Shown: positions 33,762 to 43,180, numbered from the stretch's first letter. The stretch: 64,000 nt of DNA from Anaerolineaceae bacterium (GCA_016124855.1 WGMX01000013.1:1-64000); one strand, 5' to 3'. Translations and numbers: made by a program. The notes: generated by a model not told the origin, from the letters alone.

Positions 33762-34298
33762 ATGGCGTTTATTCATCCTAGCGCGGAAGTCGAAGCTGAT
33801 GTCATTATCGGCGCTGAGAGCAAGGTGTGGCATTTGTGTCACATTCGGCGCGGCGCTCATATCGGCAGTGAATGTGTAATCGGGCGCGGCGTATTTGTAG
33901 ACGCAGGTGTACAAATCGGCAATCGTGTCAAAATCCAGAATTACGTCTCGGTGTTTCACGGCGTGACGATTGAGGATGGCGTGTTTGTCGGGCCGCATGT
34001 GTGCTTCACCAACGATATGTTTCCGCGTGCTGTGAATGTCGATATGTCCCTTAAAGCGGCGGATGATTGGGTGCTGAGCGAAACGCTCATTAAAGCCGGT
34101 GCGGCGCTCGGTGCAAATTCGACCATCGTCTGTGGCATCACCATCGGACGTTGGGCAATGGTCGGGTCGGGTAGTGTAGTGACGAAAGACGTGCCGGATT
34201 ATGCGCTTGTGGTCGGTAATCCAGCCCGTATCATCGGATACGTGACTCCGGCAGGTAAACGGGTAGCGACGCAGGAAGAGGCGGCACAAGGATCATAA
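33762..34298 (+). CDS. wbpD: UDP-2-acetamido-3-amino-2,3-dideoxyglucuronate N-acetyltransferase (WbpD-like)
   Basis: A 178-residue left-handed beta-helix (hexapeptide repeat) acyltransferase. IGRGVFVDAGVQIGNRVKIQNYVSVFHGVTIEDGVFVGPHVCFTNDMFPRA is the signature of the WbpD/WlbB branch, and GSGSVVTKDVPDYALVVGNPARIIGYV ends the helix. It acetylates the 3-amino group of the UDP-sugar produced by WbpE. The three partners WbpE, WbpB and WbpI are encoded downstream (35257-38538), which fixes the pathway. GAAAGG lies upstream of the ATG. Confidence 0.85.
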   Translation: MAFIHPSAEVEADVIIGAESKVWHLCHIRRGAHIGSECVIGRGVFVDAGVQIGNRVKIQNYVSVFHGVTIEDGVFVGPHVCFTNDMFPRAVNVDMSLKAADDWVLSETLIKAGAALGANSTIVCGITIGRWAMVGSGSVVTKDVPDYALVVGNPARIIGYVTPAGKRVATQEEAAQGS

Positions 34299-34314
34299 TT
34301 TTCGGAGGTTCATC

Positions 34315-35229
34315 GTGATTCTGGACAATCTGCTAAATGGGGTTCAGCAAGTTGATGCACTTCAAAGGCTGAATGCGGTTATTGTGCTAGGCACGGTAGA
34401 TGAAATCGAAGCAATCCCTACACTCATCGAAGTTTTTAAGGCCGAGCGAGAACCAGACGTCAAACAGGCTCTCGCATGGGCGGGTAAGCGTTTGCAGGAG
34501 GCTCGACAATCCGGTTATTCGACCTTAGAGGCCATCTTTAAGCAGTTCAGAATTGACCGTGCGCTGGCAGAAGCAGAAGATGAACGCGAACGCCGTTTGA
34601 TGGAACAGATGAAATTCAAAGCTGATATGGAACACATCCAGCGGCAGGATGATAACTTAAAACAAAGTCTCGCCAATACAGCCGTGAGTACCGCTTTGTT
34701 CGGCATTTCGGGCTTTATGTCCGGTATGGGAAGTTCGTCACCTAGCGGCGCGAACTTCATTTCATCTAATCTAGATAGTAATCGTCCGCAGCATGGCGCG
34801 CAGCGTATCATGCCGACCCGACCCAGCGACGGTGACATTCGCGTCTACGTGCGCCGTCTGCGGGAGGAAAAAGATGCTGCCAAACGAGTCGGTGCTGCGC
34901 AGAGTCTCTCCCGGTTAGTGAATAACCCCGAAGCCTTACCCGATCTGGCGGCGGCCTTTATTGACGATAAGTCCGACGCTGTTAAGGAAGCTGCCCAGCA
35001 AGCAGCCAAAGAGATTTATTGGAATGCGGTTTACTGGGAAATGGAGCAGGATGGTCGCATGAAAGCGGAAATCGAGCGTCGCGGCGGAAAGGCGGACACC
35101 AGCTCTGCCCCGCAAACGCCCGCTCAATCCGAGCCAACACCGTCACTGCCACCTAAACCCAAACCCGCTGACATCGCCTCTATATTAAAGAAGGCAGAAG
35201 CTCAACGCGAGAAGCGCAAGCGTTTTTAA
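34315..35229 (+). CDS. HEAT-like/coiled-coil protein of unknown function inside the glycan block
   Basis: A 304-residue protein starting at GTG with GGAGG 7 bases upstream. An N-terminal HEAT-like unit (LNAVIVLGTVDEIEAIPTLIEVFKAEREPDV) is followed by a charged helix (AEAEDERERRLMEQMKFKADMEHI), a Gly/Ser-rich hydrophobic stretch (STALFGISGFMSGMGSSSPSG), a second HEAT-like unit (GAAQSLSRLVNNPEALPDLAAAF) and a Lys/Pro-rich tail ending KKAEAQREKRKRF. No enzyme motif is seen. It starts 16 bases after wbpD and precedes wbpE by 27, so it is co-transcribed with nucleotide-sugar genes. Confidence 0.7.
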   Translation: MILDNLLNGVQQVDALQRLNAVIVLGTVDEIEAIPTLIEVFKAEREPDVKQALAWAGKRLQEARQSGYSTLEAIFKQFRIDRALAEAEDERERRLMEQMKFKADMEHIQRQDDNLKQSLANTAVSTALFGISGFMSGMGSSSPSGANFISSNLDSNRPQHGAQRIMPTRPSDGDIRVYVRRLREEKDAAKRVGAAQSLSRLVNNPEALPDLAAAFIDDKSDAVKEAAQQAAKEIYWNAVYWEMEQDGRMKAEIERRGGKADTSSAPQTPAQSEPTPSLPPKPKPADIASILKKAEAQREKRKRF

Positions 35230-35256
35230 TTGTGCTAGAGAACTAAGGTCATAACA

Positions 35257-36339
35257 ATGCAAATTCCAATCGCAAAGCCCTTTATTGGGGAAGAAGAGAA
35301 GCAAGCGGTCATGCAGGTTTTGAGCAGTGGACAGCTCACCTCTGGGCCGAAAGTCGTTGAATTCGAAAAAGCCTTCGCTGCTTATCACGGTGCGAAACAT
35401 GGTGTCGCCACTAGTAATGGCACAACCGCCTTGATGGCTGCCATGATGGCACATGGTATTGGCCCCGGCGATGAGGTCATTATTCCGTCATTCAGTTTTT
35501 TCGCGACTGCTTCTTGCGTCCTCAGTACGGGTGCGCGCCCTGTATTCGCTGATATTGATGCAGATACATTTTGTATGTCACCGGAAGCTGCTGAAGCTGC
35601 CATCACACCCAAGACCAAGGCGATTATGCCGGTACATCTTTACGGTTTGCCCGCTAATATGCCAGCATTTGAAGCCATCTGTCAGAAACATGGTCTAATT
35701 TTGCTCGAAGATGCGGCACAGGCTCACGGCGCGGCGATTGGCAAACGACATGTGGGCACATGGGGAACGGCATCATTTAGCTTTTATCCCACTAAGAACA
35801 TGACCACGACCGAAGGTGGTATGGTGCTGACCAATGATGATGAAATCGCCCGTAAATTGCGGATGATCCGCGCACAGGGCATGAACACCCAGTATTATCA
35901 TGAGGTAGTGGGCTACAACTTCCGCCTGACTGATATGGCCGCCGCTATTGGTTTGGTGCAGCTTGGACGTTTGCCGGAGTGGAGCTGTTCGCGCGTCGGC
36001 AACGGCAATTACTACAACACCCATTTGGAAAGTGTCAAGACACCGACTGTCCCCGAAGATTACACCCACGTCTATCATCAATATACCGTTCGTGTTCCCG
36101 ATGGTGTTGACCGTGACGCGGTCGCTAAACATCTCAATGATAAGGGTGTTGGCGTGCGGGTCTATTATCCACTGCCCATTCACCAGCAGCCGGTTTTCCA
36201 GAACATGGGCGGATATAACGATGTGCATCTGCCGGTGACTGAAAAATTAACCAAGCAGGTCTTTAGCTTGCCGGTTTACCCAACACTGACTGAAGAAGAA
36301 CGCGCTTACGTGGTGCAGGAGGTCAATGCAGCATGTTAA
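35257..36339 (+). CDS. wbpE: DegT/DnrJ/EryC1 aminotransferase (WbpE-like)
   Basis: A 360-residue fold-type I PLP sugar aminotransferase. MQIPIAKPFIGEEEKQAV is the typical start; TSNGTTALMAAMMAHGIGPGDEVIIPSFSFFATA, LLEDAAQAHGA and the PLP lysine in SFSFYPTKNMTTTEGGM follow. With the neighbouring WbpB, WbpD and WbpI homologues, the best assignment is the transaminase converting UDP-2-acetamido-3-oxo-glucuronate to the 3-amino sugar using glutamate. Its last 7 bases overlap the next gene's start. Confidence 0.85.
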   Translation: MQIPIAKPFIGEEEKQAVMQVLSSGQLTSGPKVVEFEKAFAAYHGAKHGVATSNGTTALMAAMMAHGIGPGDEVIIPSFSFFATASCVLSTGARPVFADIDADTFCMSPEAAEAAITPKTKAIMPVHLYGLPANMPAFEAICQKHGLILLEDAAQAHGAAIGKRHVGTWGTASFSFYPTKNMTTTEGGMVLTNDDEIARKLRMIRAQGMNTQYYHEVVGYNFRLTDMAAAIGLVQLGRLPEWSCSRVGNGNYYNTHLESVKTPTVPEDYTHVYHQYTVRVPDGVDRDAVAKHLNDKGVGVRVYYPLPIHQQPVFQNMGGYNDVHLPVTEKLTKQVFSLPVYPTLTEEERAYVVQEVNAAC

Positions 36340-37340
36340 AAACAGCGGTCATCGGTGTCGGCAGTATTGGACAAAACCACGCGCGTGTTTACCGCGAGAT
36401 GGACGGGATACAGCTTGTAGGCGTGACGGATGCCAATGCAGGCAGCGCCGCCAAAATCGGTAACCGGCTGAACGTGCCCTACTACACCGATGTCAAAAAA
36501 ATGTTAGAGGAACAAAAGCCGGATATGGTTTCGATCTCCGTGCCGACCAGTTTACACTTCTCGGTTGGCATGGACATGATAAAACGCGGGCTGCATGTAT
36601 TGGTGGAAAAGCCCATTACCAGCACGTTGGAACAGGCCGAAGAATTGTGTGACGAGGCTAAGAAGCAGGGCGTCATGCTGGCGGTCGGGCATATCGAACG
36701 TTTCAATCCAGCGGTCATGGAACTCCGCCGCCGTTTGAAGGAAGGTTATGCCGGACGAGTCTACAAAATTCACTGCCAGCGTTTAAGTCCTTATCCGTCA
36801 CGCATTCAAGATGCAGGCGTAGTGATTGACCTTGCCTCACACGATATTGATTTGATGCGTTATTTGACAGGCGAAGAAATCATCCGTGTCTACGGCGAAA
36901 CAGTGCAGTCGATTAACTCTGATCGCGAGGATATGTTCAATGGGCTGCTGCGCTTTCGCAATGGAACTGTAGGTGTACTCGATGTGAATTGGATGACACC
37001 CACCAAAATTCGCCGCTTAGCTGTGACAGGCGCTCGTGGGATGTTTGAATGTAATCTGATTTCTCAGGAATTGTTTTTCTACGAAAACGAGGTTGCGCCC
37101 AGTCAATGGGATGCATTGAGCGTGTTGCGTGGAGTCAGCGAAGGCAATGTCATCGGTATAAAGCTTCAGCGTCACGAACCGCTGGCGGCTGAATTGGCTG
37201 ATTTTGTGGCGTCAGTGCGTGATAATCGCGAGCCTACCGTGACCGGACAGGACGGTTTGGAAACCTTGCGCCTAGCTTTGGACTTCGTCAAATCCGGCAA
37301 GGATGTGGTGGTCATCGACGAATTCAAAGTTCCGGGCTAG
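36333..37340 (+). CDS. wbpB: Gfo/Idh/MocA oxidoreductase (WbpB-like 3-dehydrogenase)
   Basis: A 335-residue NAD-dependent sugar oxidoreductase. The Rossmann start is AVIGVGSIGQNHARVYREM; VEKPITSTLEQAEEL carries the catalytic EKP motif; GVVIDLASHDIDLMRYLTG carries the conserved Asp-His pair. In the WbpABEDI route WbpB oxidises C3 of UDP-GlcNAc-uronate for WbpE. It overlaps wbpE by 7 bases, indicating translational coupling. WbpA (the 6-dehydrogenase) is not in the window. Confidence 0.85.
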   Translation: MLKTAVIGVGSIGQNHARVYREMDGIQLVGVTDANAGSAAKIGNRLNVPYYTDVKKMLEEQKPDMVSISVPTSLHFSVGMDMIKRGLHVLVEKPITSTLEQAEELCDEAKKQGVMLAVGHIERFNPAVMELRRRLKEGYAGRVYKIHCQRLSPYPSRIQDAGVVIDLASHDIDLMRYLTGEEIIRVYGETVQSINSDREDMFNGLLRFRNGTVGVLDVNWMTPTKIRRLAVTGARGMFECNLISQELFFYENEVAPSQWDALSVLRGVSEGNVIGIKLQRHEPLAAELADFVASVRDNREPTVTGQDGLETLRLALDFVKSGKDVVVIDEFKVPG

Positions 37341-37473
37341 TTGATGCGTTTACGGGCGGTGGACGTGATGTTTCCTGTCCGCCGTTCCTCTAATAACCGG
37401 ATTCAAATCCGCTTGTCGATAGGTTATTTGCTCTCCCTTTGATACTGAACCCATAATCATTTGGATGTTGACA

Positions 37474-38538
37474 ATGAAAATCATGAACATTGTTGGTGCA
37501 AGGCCGGAATTTATTCAAACTGCACCGGTGACTCGCGCCATTCGCAAACGGCATACCGAGATTCTGGTGCATACCGGACAGCACTATGACGACAATATGT
37601 CCGCTGTGTTTTTCCGTGATCTGGGCATCTCTGCGCCGGAAATTAATATCGGTGTAGGCGGCGGCAGCCATGCCAGCATGACCGGACAAATGTTGATGAA
37701 GCTGGAACAGGCCATGCAGGAACATCAACCGGATTGGGTGCTTGTTTTCGGCGATACAAACTCAACCATAGCAGCGGCTTTAGCGGCAGCCAAGATTCAC
37801 ATTCCAGTTGCCCATATTGAAGCGGGTCTGCGCAGTTATGATCGCAAGATGCCCGAAGAAATTAACCGTGTCATGACCGATCACTTGAGCAGTATCTTAT
37901 TCCCGCCAACGCAGGTTGCGGTTGATAACCTGAAAAAAGAAGGGATTACGCAAGGTGTGCATCTAGTGGGTGATGTGCGCGTTGACGTGGTGTTGGATAC
38001 AGTGCCGCGTGCCAAGCCGCGACAGACTAATCTTTTCGCCCAAACTGGTCTGAAATCAGGTGAACCCTTTGCGCTGGCAACGATACATCGTGCCTCCAAT
38101 ACTGACGATCAGGTACGGCTGCTGGCGATTGTCGATGCCTTCAATACACTAGATTTGCCGGTTGTACTGCCGGTTCATCCACGCTTGCGCAAAATGATGG
38201 ATGAGTTTGGTTTAAGTTTCAGCGGCAATGTTCGCGCGATTGAACCCATCGGCTTCCTTGATATGGTCGCGCTGCTGGATGCTTGTACGATTGTCATCAC
38301 CGACAGCGGCGGCTTGCAGAAAGAAGCCTATATGATGAAGCGCCCCGGCGTGACTGTCCGTGACACCACCGAATGGGTGGAGACAGTGACTTCAGGTTGG
38401 AATCGCTTGACTGAACCGGGGGCATTTAAAGCGGCAGTTGCCGAGGCGCTGCGTCCGCCGCCTGCCGAACATCCTGATTTTTACGGCGCACCGGGTGTTT
38501 GCGACCGTATTGTGGATGCACTTGAAGTGGGTAAATAG
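37474..38538 (+). CDS. wbpI: UDP-N-acetylglucosamine 2-epimerase family (WbpI-like)
   Basis: A 354-residue non-hydrolysing 2-epimerase. MNIVGARPEFIQTAPVTRAI is the N-terminal motif (GARP.FI as in WbpI, instead of GTRPE in WecB); GDTNSTIAAALAAAKIHIPVAHIEAGLRSYDRKMPEEINRVMTDHLS and VITDSGGLQKEAYMMKRPGVTVRDTTEWVE complete the family pattern. It would turn UDP-GlcNAc(3NAc)A into UDP-ManNAc(3NAc)A. ATG 37474 and 37465 are both possible starts. An intrinsic terminator ends the unit. Confidence 0.85.
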   Translation: MKIMNIVGARPEFIQTAPVTRAIRKRHTEILVHTGQHYDDNMSAVFFRDLGISAPEINIGVGGGSHASMTGQMLMKLEQAMQEHQPDWVLVFGDTNSTIAAALAAAKIHIPVAHIEAGLRSYDRKMPEEINRVMTDHLSSILFPPTQVAVDNLKKEGITQGVHLVGDVRVDVVLDTVPRAKPRQTNLFAQTGLKSGEPFALATIHRASNTDDQVRLLAIVDAFNTLDLPVVLPVHPRLRKMMDEFGLSFSGNVRAIEPIGFLDMVALLDACTIVITDSGGLQKEAYMMKRPGVTVRDTTEWVETVTSGWNRLTEPGAFKAAVAEALRPPPAEHPDFYGAPGVCDRIVDALEVGK

Positions 38539-38555
38539 ACAAATGACATAAACCT

Positions 38556-38584
38556 AGAAGGGCGCTTTCAGGCGCTCTTTTTAT
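38556..38584 (+). terminator. intrinsic terminator after wbpI
   Basis: Arms AAGGGCGC and GCGCTCTT (one G-T pair), loop TTTCAG, and a T-run. Confidence 0.75.
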
Positions 38585-38671
38585 TTCTTCGCTCAAAAGA
38601 AAATTCATTGAAGTATTTTAGGTTGTTCATGCTTTATGCTTAACGAAGTACAACCAATCTCAGGAAAATTG

Positions 38672-39898
38672 ATGATGACAAGCGTAAGCGTAAACTATGA
38701 AGGGCAAGACTCGAAACAGGTTGTTAGTCGGCGGCCTCGTGTGTCTCCGCTCAGCATCGGGATATTGGCAATTGTTCTCACGGTAATTTTTACGCCTATC
38801 CTCTTGATGATGATTAAAGCCGGTAATGATTACCCGATGCACATTTGGTGGGCGTGGTATTGGGATAAGACCGGGCTCGTAACCGAACCGCTGCCGCACT
38901 TCTTATATCAAGTGTTGGTCATTGTATTCGAGCATATTCTTCCCGGTAACAGTTATGATGGGGCAGCAGTATTCGTAGGAATCCTGTGTTACGTCACAAC
39001 AGGCATTTTGCTGTTTGTTTTGATTTACCCTCTTTATGGTGCTGGCTCGGCTCATATGAGAACTTTGGTCGCCGCTTTGACGACTTTAGCCGTTATGCTA
39101 GTCGGGCCGATTAATTTCCTTTGGGGCAGTACCAACCTGTCATTTGGTTATATCCCTACGAATGCCTATAACAATCCCACGATTGTGCTGCTCAAACCTT
39201 TCGCTTTGCTGCTCTTTCTATTCGCACTTCGTACCTTGAATAGCACATCTGCTTCCCGCATAACTATCGTAGGCTGTGCTATAGTCACCATTCTCGGCAC
39301 GATTGCGAAGCCCAATTATGCGATTGCCTTTTTACCGGCATTCGCCTTAGTAGTTGCTTACTATTTGCTGCGTAAAAGGCCGATTAATTGGCCGTTGTTG
39401 ATAATCGGTATTCTTGTTCCTGCTGCCGAAATTTTAGTGTGGCAGTTGAATTATGTGCGCGGTTCAAGTTTGAGTGGGTTTGTCATCGCATCTTTTCAGG
39501 TGATGCAGCTTCTTTCGCCCAATAATCTTCTTCCAAAGTTTGTTCTTTCTATTCTGTTTCCCATTTGTGTGATGGCTGCATATTGGCAGAATGCCCGTAA
39601 TGATAGTGCGCTGGGGTTAGCGTGGATTTCTTTTGCGGTTGGCGCCTTTTACACCTATTTTCTTTCAGAGACCCAGAATTATTCTTCGGGAAACTTTACA
39701 TGGAGCGGGCAGATAACCCTTTTTGTTTTGTTCGCGGCCAGCATTATGTTTCTTATACGACAAAACAGGGATGTATTGAGTCAGCGGCGTTTGGATTGGC
39801 GGCTTGCAGCGAGTCTGGTTCTCCTTTCACTGCATCTGTTAGGGGGTATCGCCTTATATCTTGCACACTTGAATCCGAATTGGCGATCATGGTTATGA
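38672..39898 (+). CDS. polytopic membrane protein of the glycan block
   Basis: A 408-residue protein with about 10 membrane helices (LAIVLTVIFTPILLMMIKAG, TLVAALTTLAVMLVGPINFLWG, ALLLFLFALRTL and others). The first loop has NDYPMHIWWAWYWDKTG, an acidic-His pair after the first helix as in GT-C transferases, but the rest is too divergent to name. ATG 38672 has AGGA 8 bases upstream, better than ATG 38636. It likely acts with the GT2 and radical SAM genes that follow. Confidence 0.6.
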   Translation: MMTSVSVNYEGQDSKQVVSRRPRVSPLSIGILAIVLTVIFTPILLMMIKAGNDYPMHIWWAWYWDKTGLVTEPLPHFLYQVLVIVFEHILPGNSYDGAAVFVGILCYVTTGILLFVLIYPLYGAGSAHMRTLVAALTTLAVMLVGPINFLWGSTNLSFGYIPTNAYNNPTIVLLKPFALLLFLFALRTLNSTSASRITIVGCAIVTILGTIAKPNYAIAFLPAFALVVAYYLLRKRPINWPLLIIGILVPAAEILVWQLNYVRGSSLSGFVIASFQVMQLLSPNNLLPKFVLSILFPICVMAAYWQNARNDSALGLAWISFAVGAFYTYFLSETQNYSSGNFTWSGQITLFVLFAASIMFLIRQNRDVLSQRRLDWRLAASLVLLSLHLLGGIALYLAHLNPNWRSWL

Positions 39899-39952
39899 GG
39901 TTCATCTCGTTAACCCCCTTACCTGAGAAGTGACTTAATAAAAAAGATAGCC

Positions 39953-39973
39953 CCTAAAAAAATTCATTTTAGG
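39953..39973. other. small inverted repeat before the GT2 gene
   Basis: CCTAAAA and TTTTAGG arms around a 7-base loop, without a following T-run. It may be a weak terminator for the upstream gene. Confidence 0.25.
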
Positions 39974-40037
39974 AGTACGTTAGGTCGCACATGGCAAAGT
40001 GTATCGTGAAGCGCATACGTAAGGGGTTAAAGCATTC

Positions 40038-41318
40038 ATGAGTAACATATTATCAATAGTTGTCCCAGCATATAACGAAGAAGACGGAGTCGCTGCGGTT
40101 ATCGACCGGACGCTGACTATCGAGCCAGAACTTCGCAAGCTTGGTTTGGACGGCATGGAATTGATCATCGTTGATGATGGTTCCAAAGACCGCACCGCCG
40201 AAATCGTTAAAGGGTATATTGACCGGGGCGTGGTTCTTATTCAACACAAGAAGAACCGGAATTATGGTGGCGCACTAAAAACTGGCTTTCATCACGCTAA
40301 AGGTAATCTGCTGGCGTTCATGGATGCCGATGGTACGTACCCGCCGGAATATTTCCCGCGTATGGTGCAAGCCATGTTGGAACAGAATGCCGACCTCGTG
40401 ATTGGTTCGCGCATGGCAGGTGTTGAAAGTGACATGCCGCTGACCCGACGTATTGGTAATACACTTTTTGCTGGCCTCGTGACCATGATTGGCAACGTCC
40501 GCATTACGGATAGTGCCAGCGGTCAGCGCGTTTTGAAGCGTGAAGTGCTGGAAAAACTTTACCCGCTGCCAGATGGGTTGAACTTTACCCCCGTAATGAG
40601 TACCCGTGCACTTCATGAAGAATTGAATATGATCGAAGTGCCTATTCGCTATGAAGAGCGCGAAGGTGAAAGCAAACTGAGCGTCGTTCGAGATGGTCTG
40701 CGCTTTTTGTTCACCATTCTCGGTACGGCTTCGACCTACAATCCGGTACGGTTGTTGGGTTCGCTTGCGATTGTAGCGATGGTGTTGGCGATACTGGCGC
40801 TCATCCCGTGGTTTATCGCTTACACGAGTGGCGTACAGGATCGTTCTGCTTACACCTACTTCGTCTTCATCGCTATGATGGGCATCATTGCCGCTGTCAA
40901 CCTATTCAGTATGGGTACAGCCTTTAACTGGATTGTGAGTTTGTTCCATCGTCGCCCCATCCGCCAAGGGTTATTCGGTCGCCCGCTCTTTAAGAAACCC
41001 TTCGAAATGAAGTTCGGCACGATTGGGGCAGGTTTGATCGTCTTTGGTGTGATCTTGTTTGTTGCTGCTATCATTGCCGGTCGCGGCGGTGATCCAGAGT
41101 GGGTCTTGTTGGTTCCCAGCGCAATGTTTGTGATTACCGGTATTCAGTTGGGTACGGTCTGGATGATTATTAAAACCCTCATGACCTTGAGCCAACGTGA
41201 AATTAAAGCTGCCGGTGATCTGATCGCCAATGACGTAAACGATGAAAATGCTGTGATTATTCGCCGCACCAATGAGATGCGGAAGGTGACTTCTGAAATT
41301 AACAAGGCGATGGTTTAA
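40038..41318 (+). CDS. family 2 glycosyltransferase with C-terminal membrane helices
   Basis: A 426-residue protein. Residues 5-215 are a GT2 domain of the DPM1/DolP-mannosyltransferase type: LSIVVPAYNEEDGVAAVI, LIIVDDGSKDRTAEIV, NRNYGGALKTGFHHAKGNLLAFMDADGTYPPEYFPRM (DxD) and ITDSASGQRVLKREVLEKLYP. Four membrane helices follow (about 235-258, 274-294, 330-352 and 358-382). It probably loads a sugar on a polyprenyl phosphate at the inner face. It is followed after 77 bases by the radical SAM gene, likely as one operon. Confidence 0.87.
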   Translation: MSNILSIVVPAYNEEDGVAAVIDRTLTIEPELRKLGLDGMELIIVDDGSKDRTAEIVKGYIDRGVVLIQHKKNRNYGGALKTGFHHAKGNLLAFMDADGTYPPEYFPRMVQAMLEQNADLVIGSRMAGVESDMPLTRRIGNTLFAGLVTMIGNVRITDSASGQRVLKREVLEKLYPLPDGLNFTPVMSTRALHEELNMIEVPIRYEEREGESKLSVVRDGLRFLFTILGTASTYNPVRLLGSLAIVAMVLAILALIPWFIAYTSGVQDRSAYTYFVFIAMMGIIAAVNLFSMGTAFNWIVSLFHRRPIRQGLFGRPLFKKPFEMKFGTIGAGLIVFGVILFVAAIIAGRGGDPEWVLLVPSAMFVITGIQLGTVWMIIKTLMTLSQREIKAAGDLIANDVNDENAVIIRRTNEMRKVTSEINKAMV

Positions 41319-41395
41319 CTACTACAACCCTAAAAGTGCAATACATGTAAGGGGCATCCCTTACGGAACATCCTAGAGGAATGAGGAGAGCTGTA

Positions 41396-43132
41396 ATGTC
41401 TGACATGAACTACGACGAGAGAAAAGATAATTACCCGAAGTCACCAGAGCCTTTTATCGGCGGTGAGATTTCCGGTCGCCGCGATTTACCGGATGAACTG
41501 CGTGAAAATCTGGGCTCACGCCGTGTGCCCAAGCTGAGCAATGTGCGCTTCCCGGATGCCGATCCGGTTGTCGCCAAATTTACTGAGGAATATCGTCAAT
41601 ACGGTGTGGATATTCTGTTTGTGAATCCGCCGTCGCCTGATGGTGACATCTGGATTCGCAGCCAGCACCGTGTAGGCCGCCGCAGCCGTGAAAACATGAT
41701 TTGGGGGCAGGTGTCGCTGGCACAGATGGCTGCCGTCATGCATCCTGATTATAAGGTTGCCGTCATTGATGCGATTGCCGAGCGCATGAGCTGGCCTGAT
41801 TTTGAGAAGAAGCTGCGCGACTATAAACCGCGGTTCTATGTCACGCAGATGACCGCGCCGACTTTGACCAACGACAACTATGGCTGTTTCCTCGCCAAGT
41901 CAATAGGTGCCATCACCATCGCTTTCGGTACGCATGTAACACCGTTAGCGGTCGAAACCATGCGTCCGCATCCATCACTGGATTTGTGCTTGCGCGGTGA
42001 GCCGGAAGTCACTTTGCGTGAAGTCGTTGATACCATTACGGGCCGTACCACCGACTTTAGTGAAGGTACGCTTAAGCTCTATAAGAGCTGCGATCCTGAA
42101 TGGGAACCTAAGAAAGCCGAACGCCTTCCTAACAGCGACTTCTATGATTTGGCACATGTGAAGGGTTTGGTTTGGCGACGTGGTTTGGAAATCGTCCGCA
42201 ATGTTGACCGCAACTTCATCCCGAATTTGGATGATCTTCCGCTGCCGATGCACCACTTGCTGCCGTTGGATAAATATCGTACAGCGGTACTTGACGGTTC
42301 ATATCAATTTATCGTCACCAGCCGTGGTTGCACCGCTGGCTGCATCTACTGCATCAAACATGTGAGCTATCAGGCAGGTTTGCGCCTCCGCAGTCCCGAA
42401 AACGTGGTCGCTGAAATCGAAATGCTGGTTAAGCTCGGTGTGAAAAACATTCACATGTATGCTGACCTCTTTACAGCCAATCGCGATCAGGTTATGGGCA
42501 TCTGCAAGTTGATTATTGACCGTGGCATCAAGATTGGTTTTACCGCCAACAGCCGCGTTGATTATGTCGATAAAGAAATGTTGCAGATGATGGCGAAGGC
42601 TGGTTGCACCGTTTTGTCATGGGGTATTGAAAGCGCCAATGAGGAAATCCTCAAGAAGGCTCGTAAGGGTACTGTTCCAGAACGCGCCCGCCAGAGTGTG
42701 ACATGGGCGAAGGAAGCCGGAATCCGTAATCTTGGTTACTTCATCGTTGGTCTGCCCGGTGAAACGCGGGAAACCATTCAGGAAACCATCGACTTCAGCA
42801 AGACACTGCCGCTCGATCTGGCGATCTTCCATATCGCGGCGCCTTACCCCGGCACACCGTTCTTCTTCATGGTCATGGAGAACAACTGGTTCAAACCCGG
42901 CACACGTTGGGAACAGGTCGATATGGATCAGTCAACCGTGCTGCAATATAGCAACCTCAGCGCGGAAGACCTCGAAAGCGAAGCCCGCCGTGCTATGCGC
43001 GAGTGGATGTTCCGTCCGGGGCCAGTGATTACCTACTTGAAGTCGCTGCGGAATATCGGTGCGCTGCGCTCCGCCATCAACGTCGGTATGCAGCAGGTCA
43101 AGTGGACGTTGTTCCCCGACGCCGCTCACTAA
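41396..43132 (+). CDS. cobalamin-binding-domain radical SAM protein
   Basis: A 578-residue protein. The N-terminal part (about 55-210) is a B12-binding-like Rossmann domain (VDILFVNPPSPDGDIWIRS, YKVAVIDAIAERMSW, GTHVTPLAVETM, DLCLRGEPEVTLREVVD). The radical SAM core starts with TSRGCTAGCIYCIKH, which carries the CxxxCxxC iron-sulfur ligands, followed by NIHMYADLFTANRDQVMGIC and TVLSWGIESANEEIL. Such class B enzymes catalyse methyl transfer or ring-forming chemistry on lipids, tetrapyrroles or antibiotics. The position behind a polyprenyl-sugar GT2 gene suggests lipid or glycan modification, by inference. GAGGAG 7 bases before ATG 41396 decides the start. Confidence 0.88.
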   Translation: MSDMNYDERKDNYPKSPEPFIGGEISGRRDLPDELRENLGSRRVPKLSNVRFPDADPVVAKFTEEYRQYGVDILFVNPPSPDGDIWIRSQHRVGRRSRENMIWGQVSLAQMAAVMHPDYKVAVIDAIAERMSWPDFEKKLRDYKPRFYVTQMTAPTLTNDNYGCFLAKSIGAITIAFGTHVTPLAVETMRPHPSLDLCLRGEPEVTLREVVDTITGRTTDFSEGTLKLYKSCDPEWEPKKAERLPNSDFYDLAHVKGLVWRRGLEIVRNVDRNFIPNLDDLPLPMHHLLPLDKYRTAVLDGSYQFIVTSRGCTAGCIYCIKHVSYQAGLRLRSPENVVAEIEMLVKLGVKNIHMYADLFTANRDQVMGICKLIIDRGIKIGFTANSRVDYVDKEMLQMMAKAGCTVLSWGIESANEEILKKARKGTVPERARQSVTWAKEAGIRNLGYFIVGLPGETRETIQETIDFSKTLPLDLAIFHIAAPYPGTPFFFMVMENNWFKPGTRWEQVDMDQSTVLQYSNLSAEDLESEARRAMREWMFRPGPVITYLKSLRNIGALRSAINVGMQQVKWTLFPDAAH

Positions 43133-43154
43133 TTGTATTCTCTGCTACTATGAA

Positions 43155-43180
43155 AGGGACGCTGGAAAGCGTCTCTTTTT
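43155..43180 (+). terminator. intrinsic terminator after the radical SAM gene
   Basis: Nine-base arms AGGGACGCT and AGCGTCTCT (one G-T pair), loop GGAA, then five T. Confidence 0.8.
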
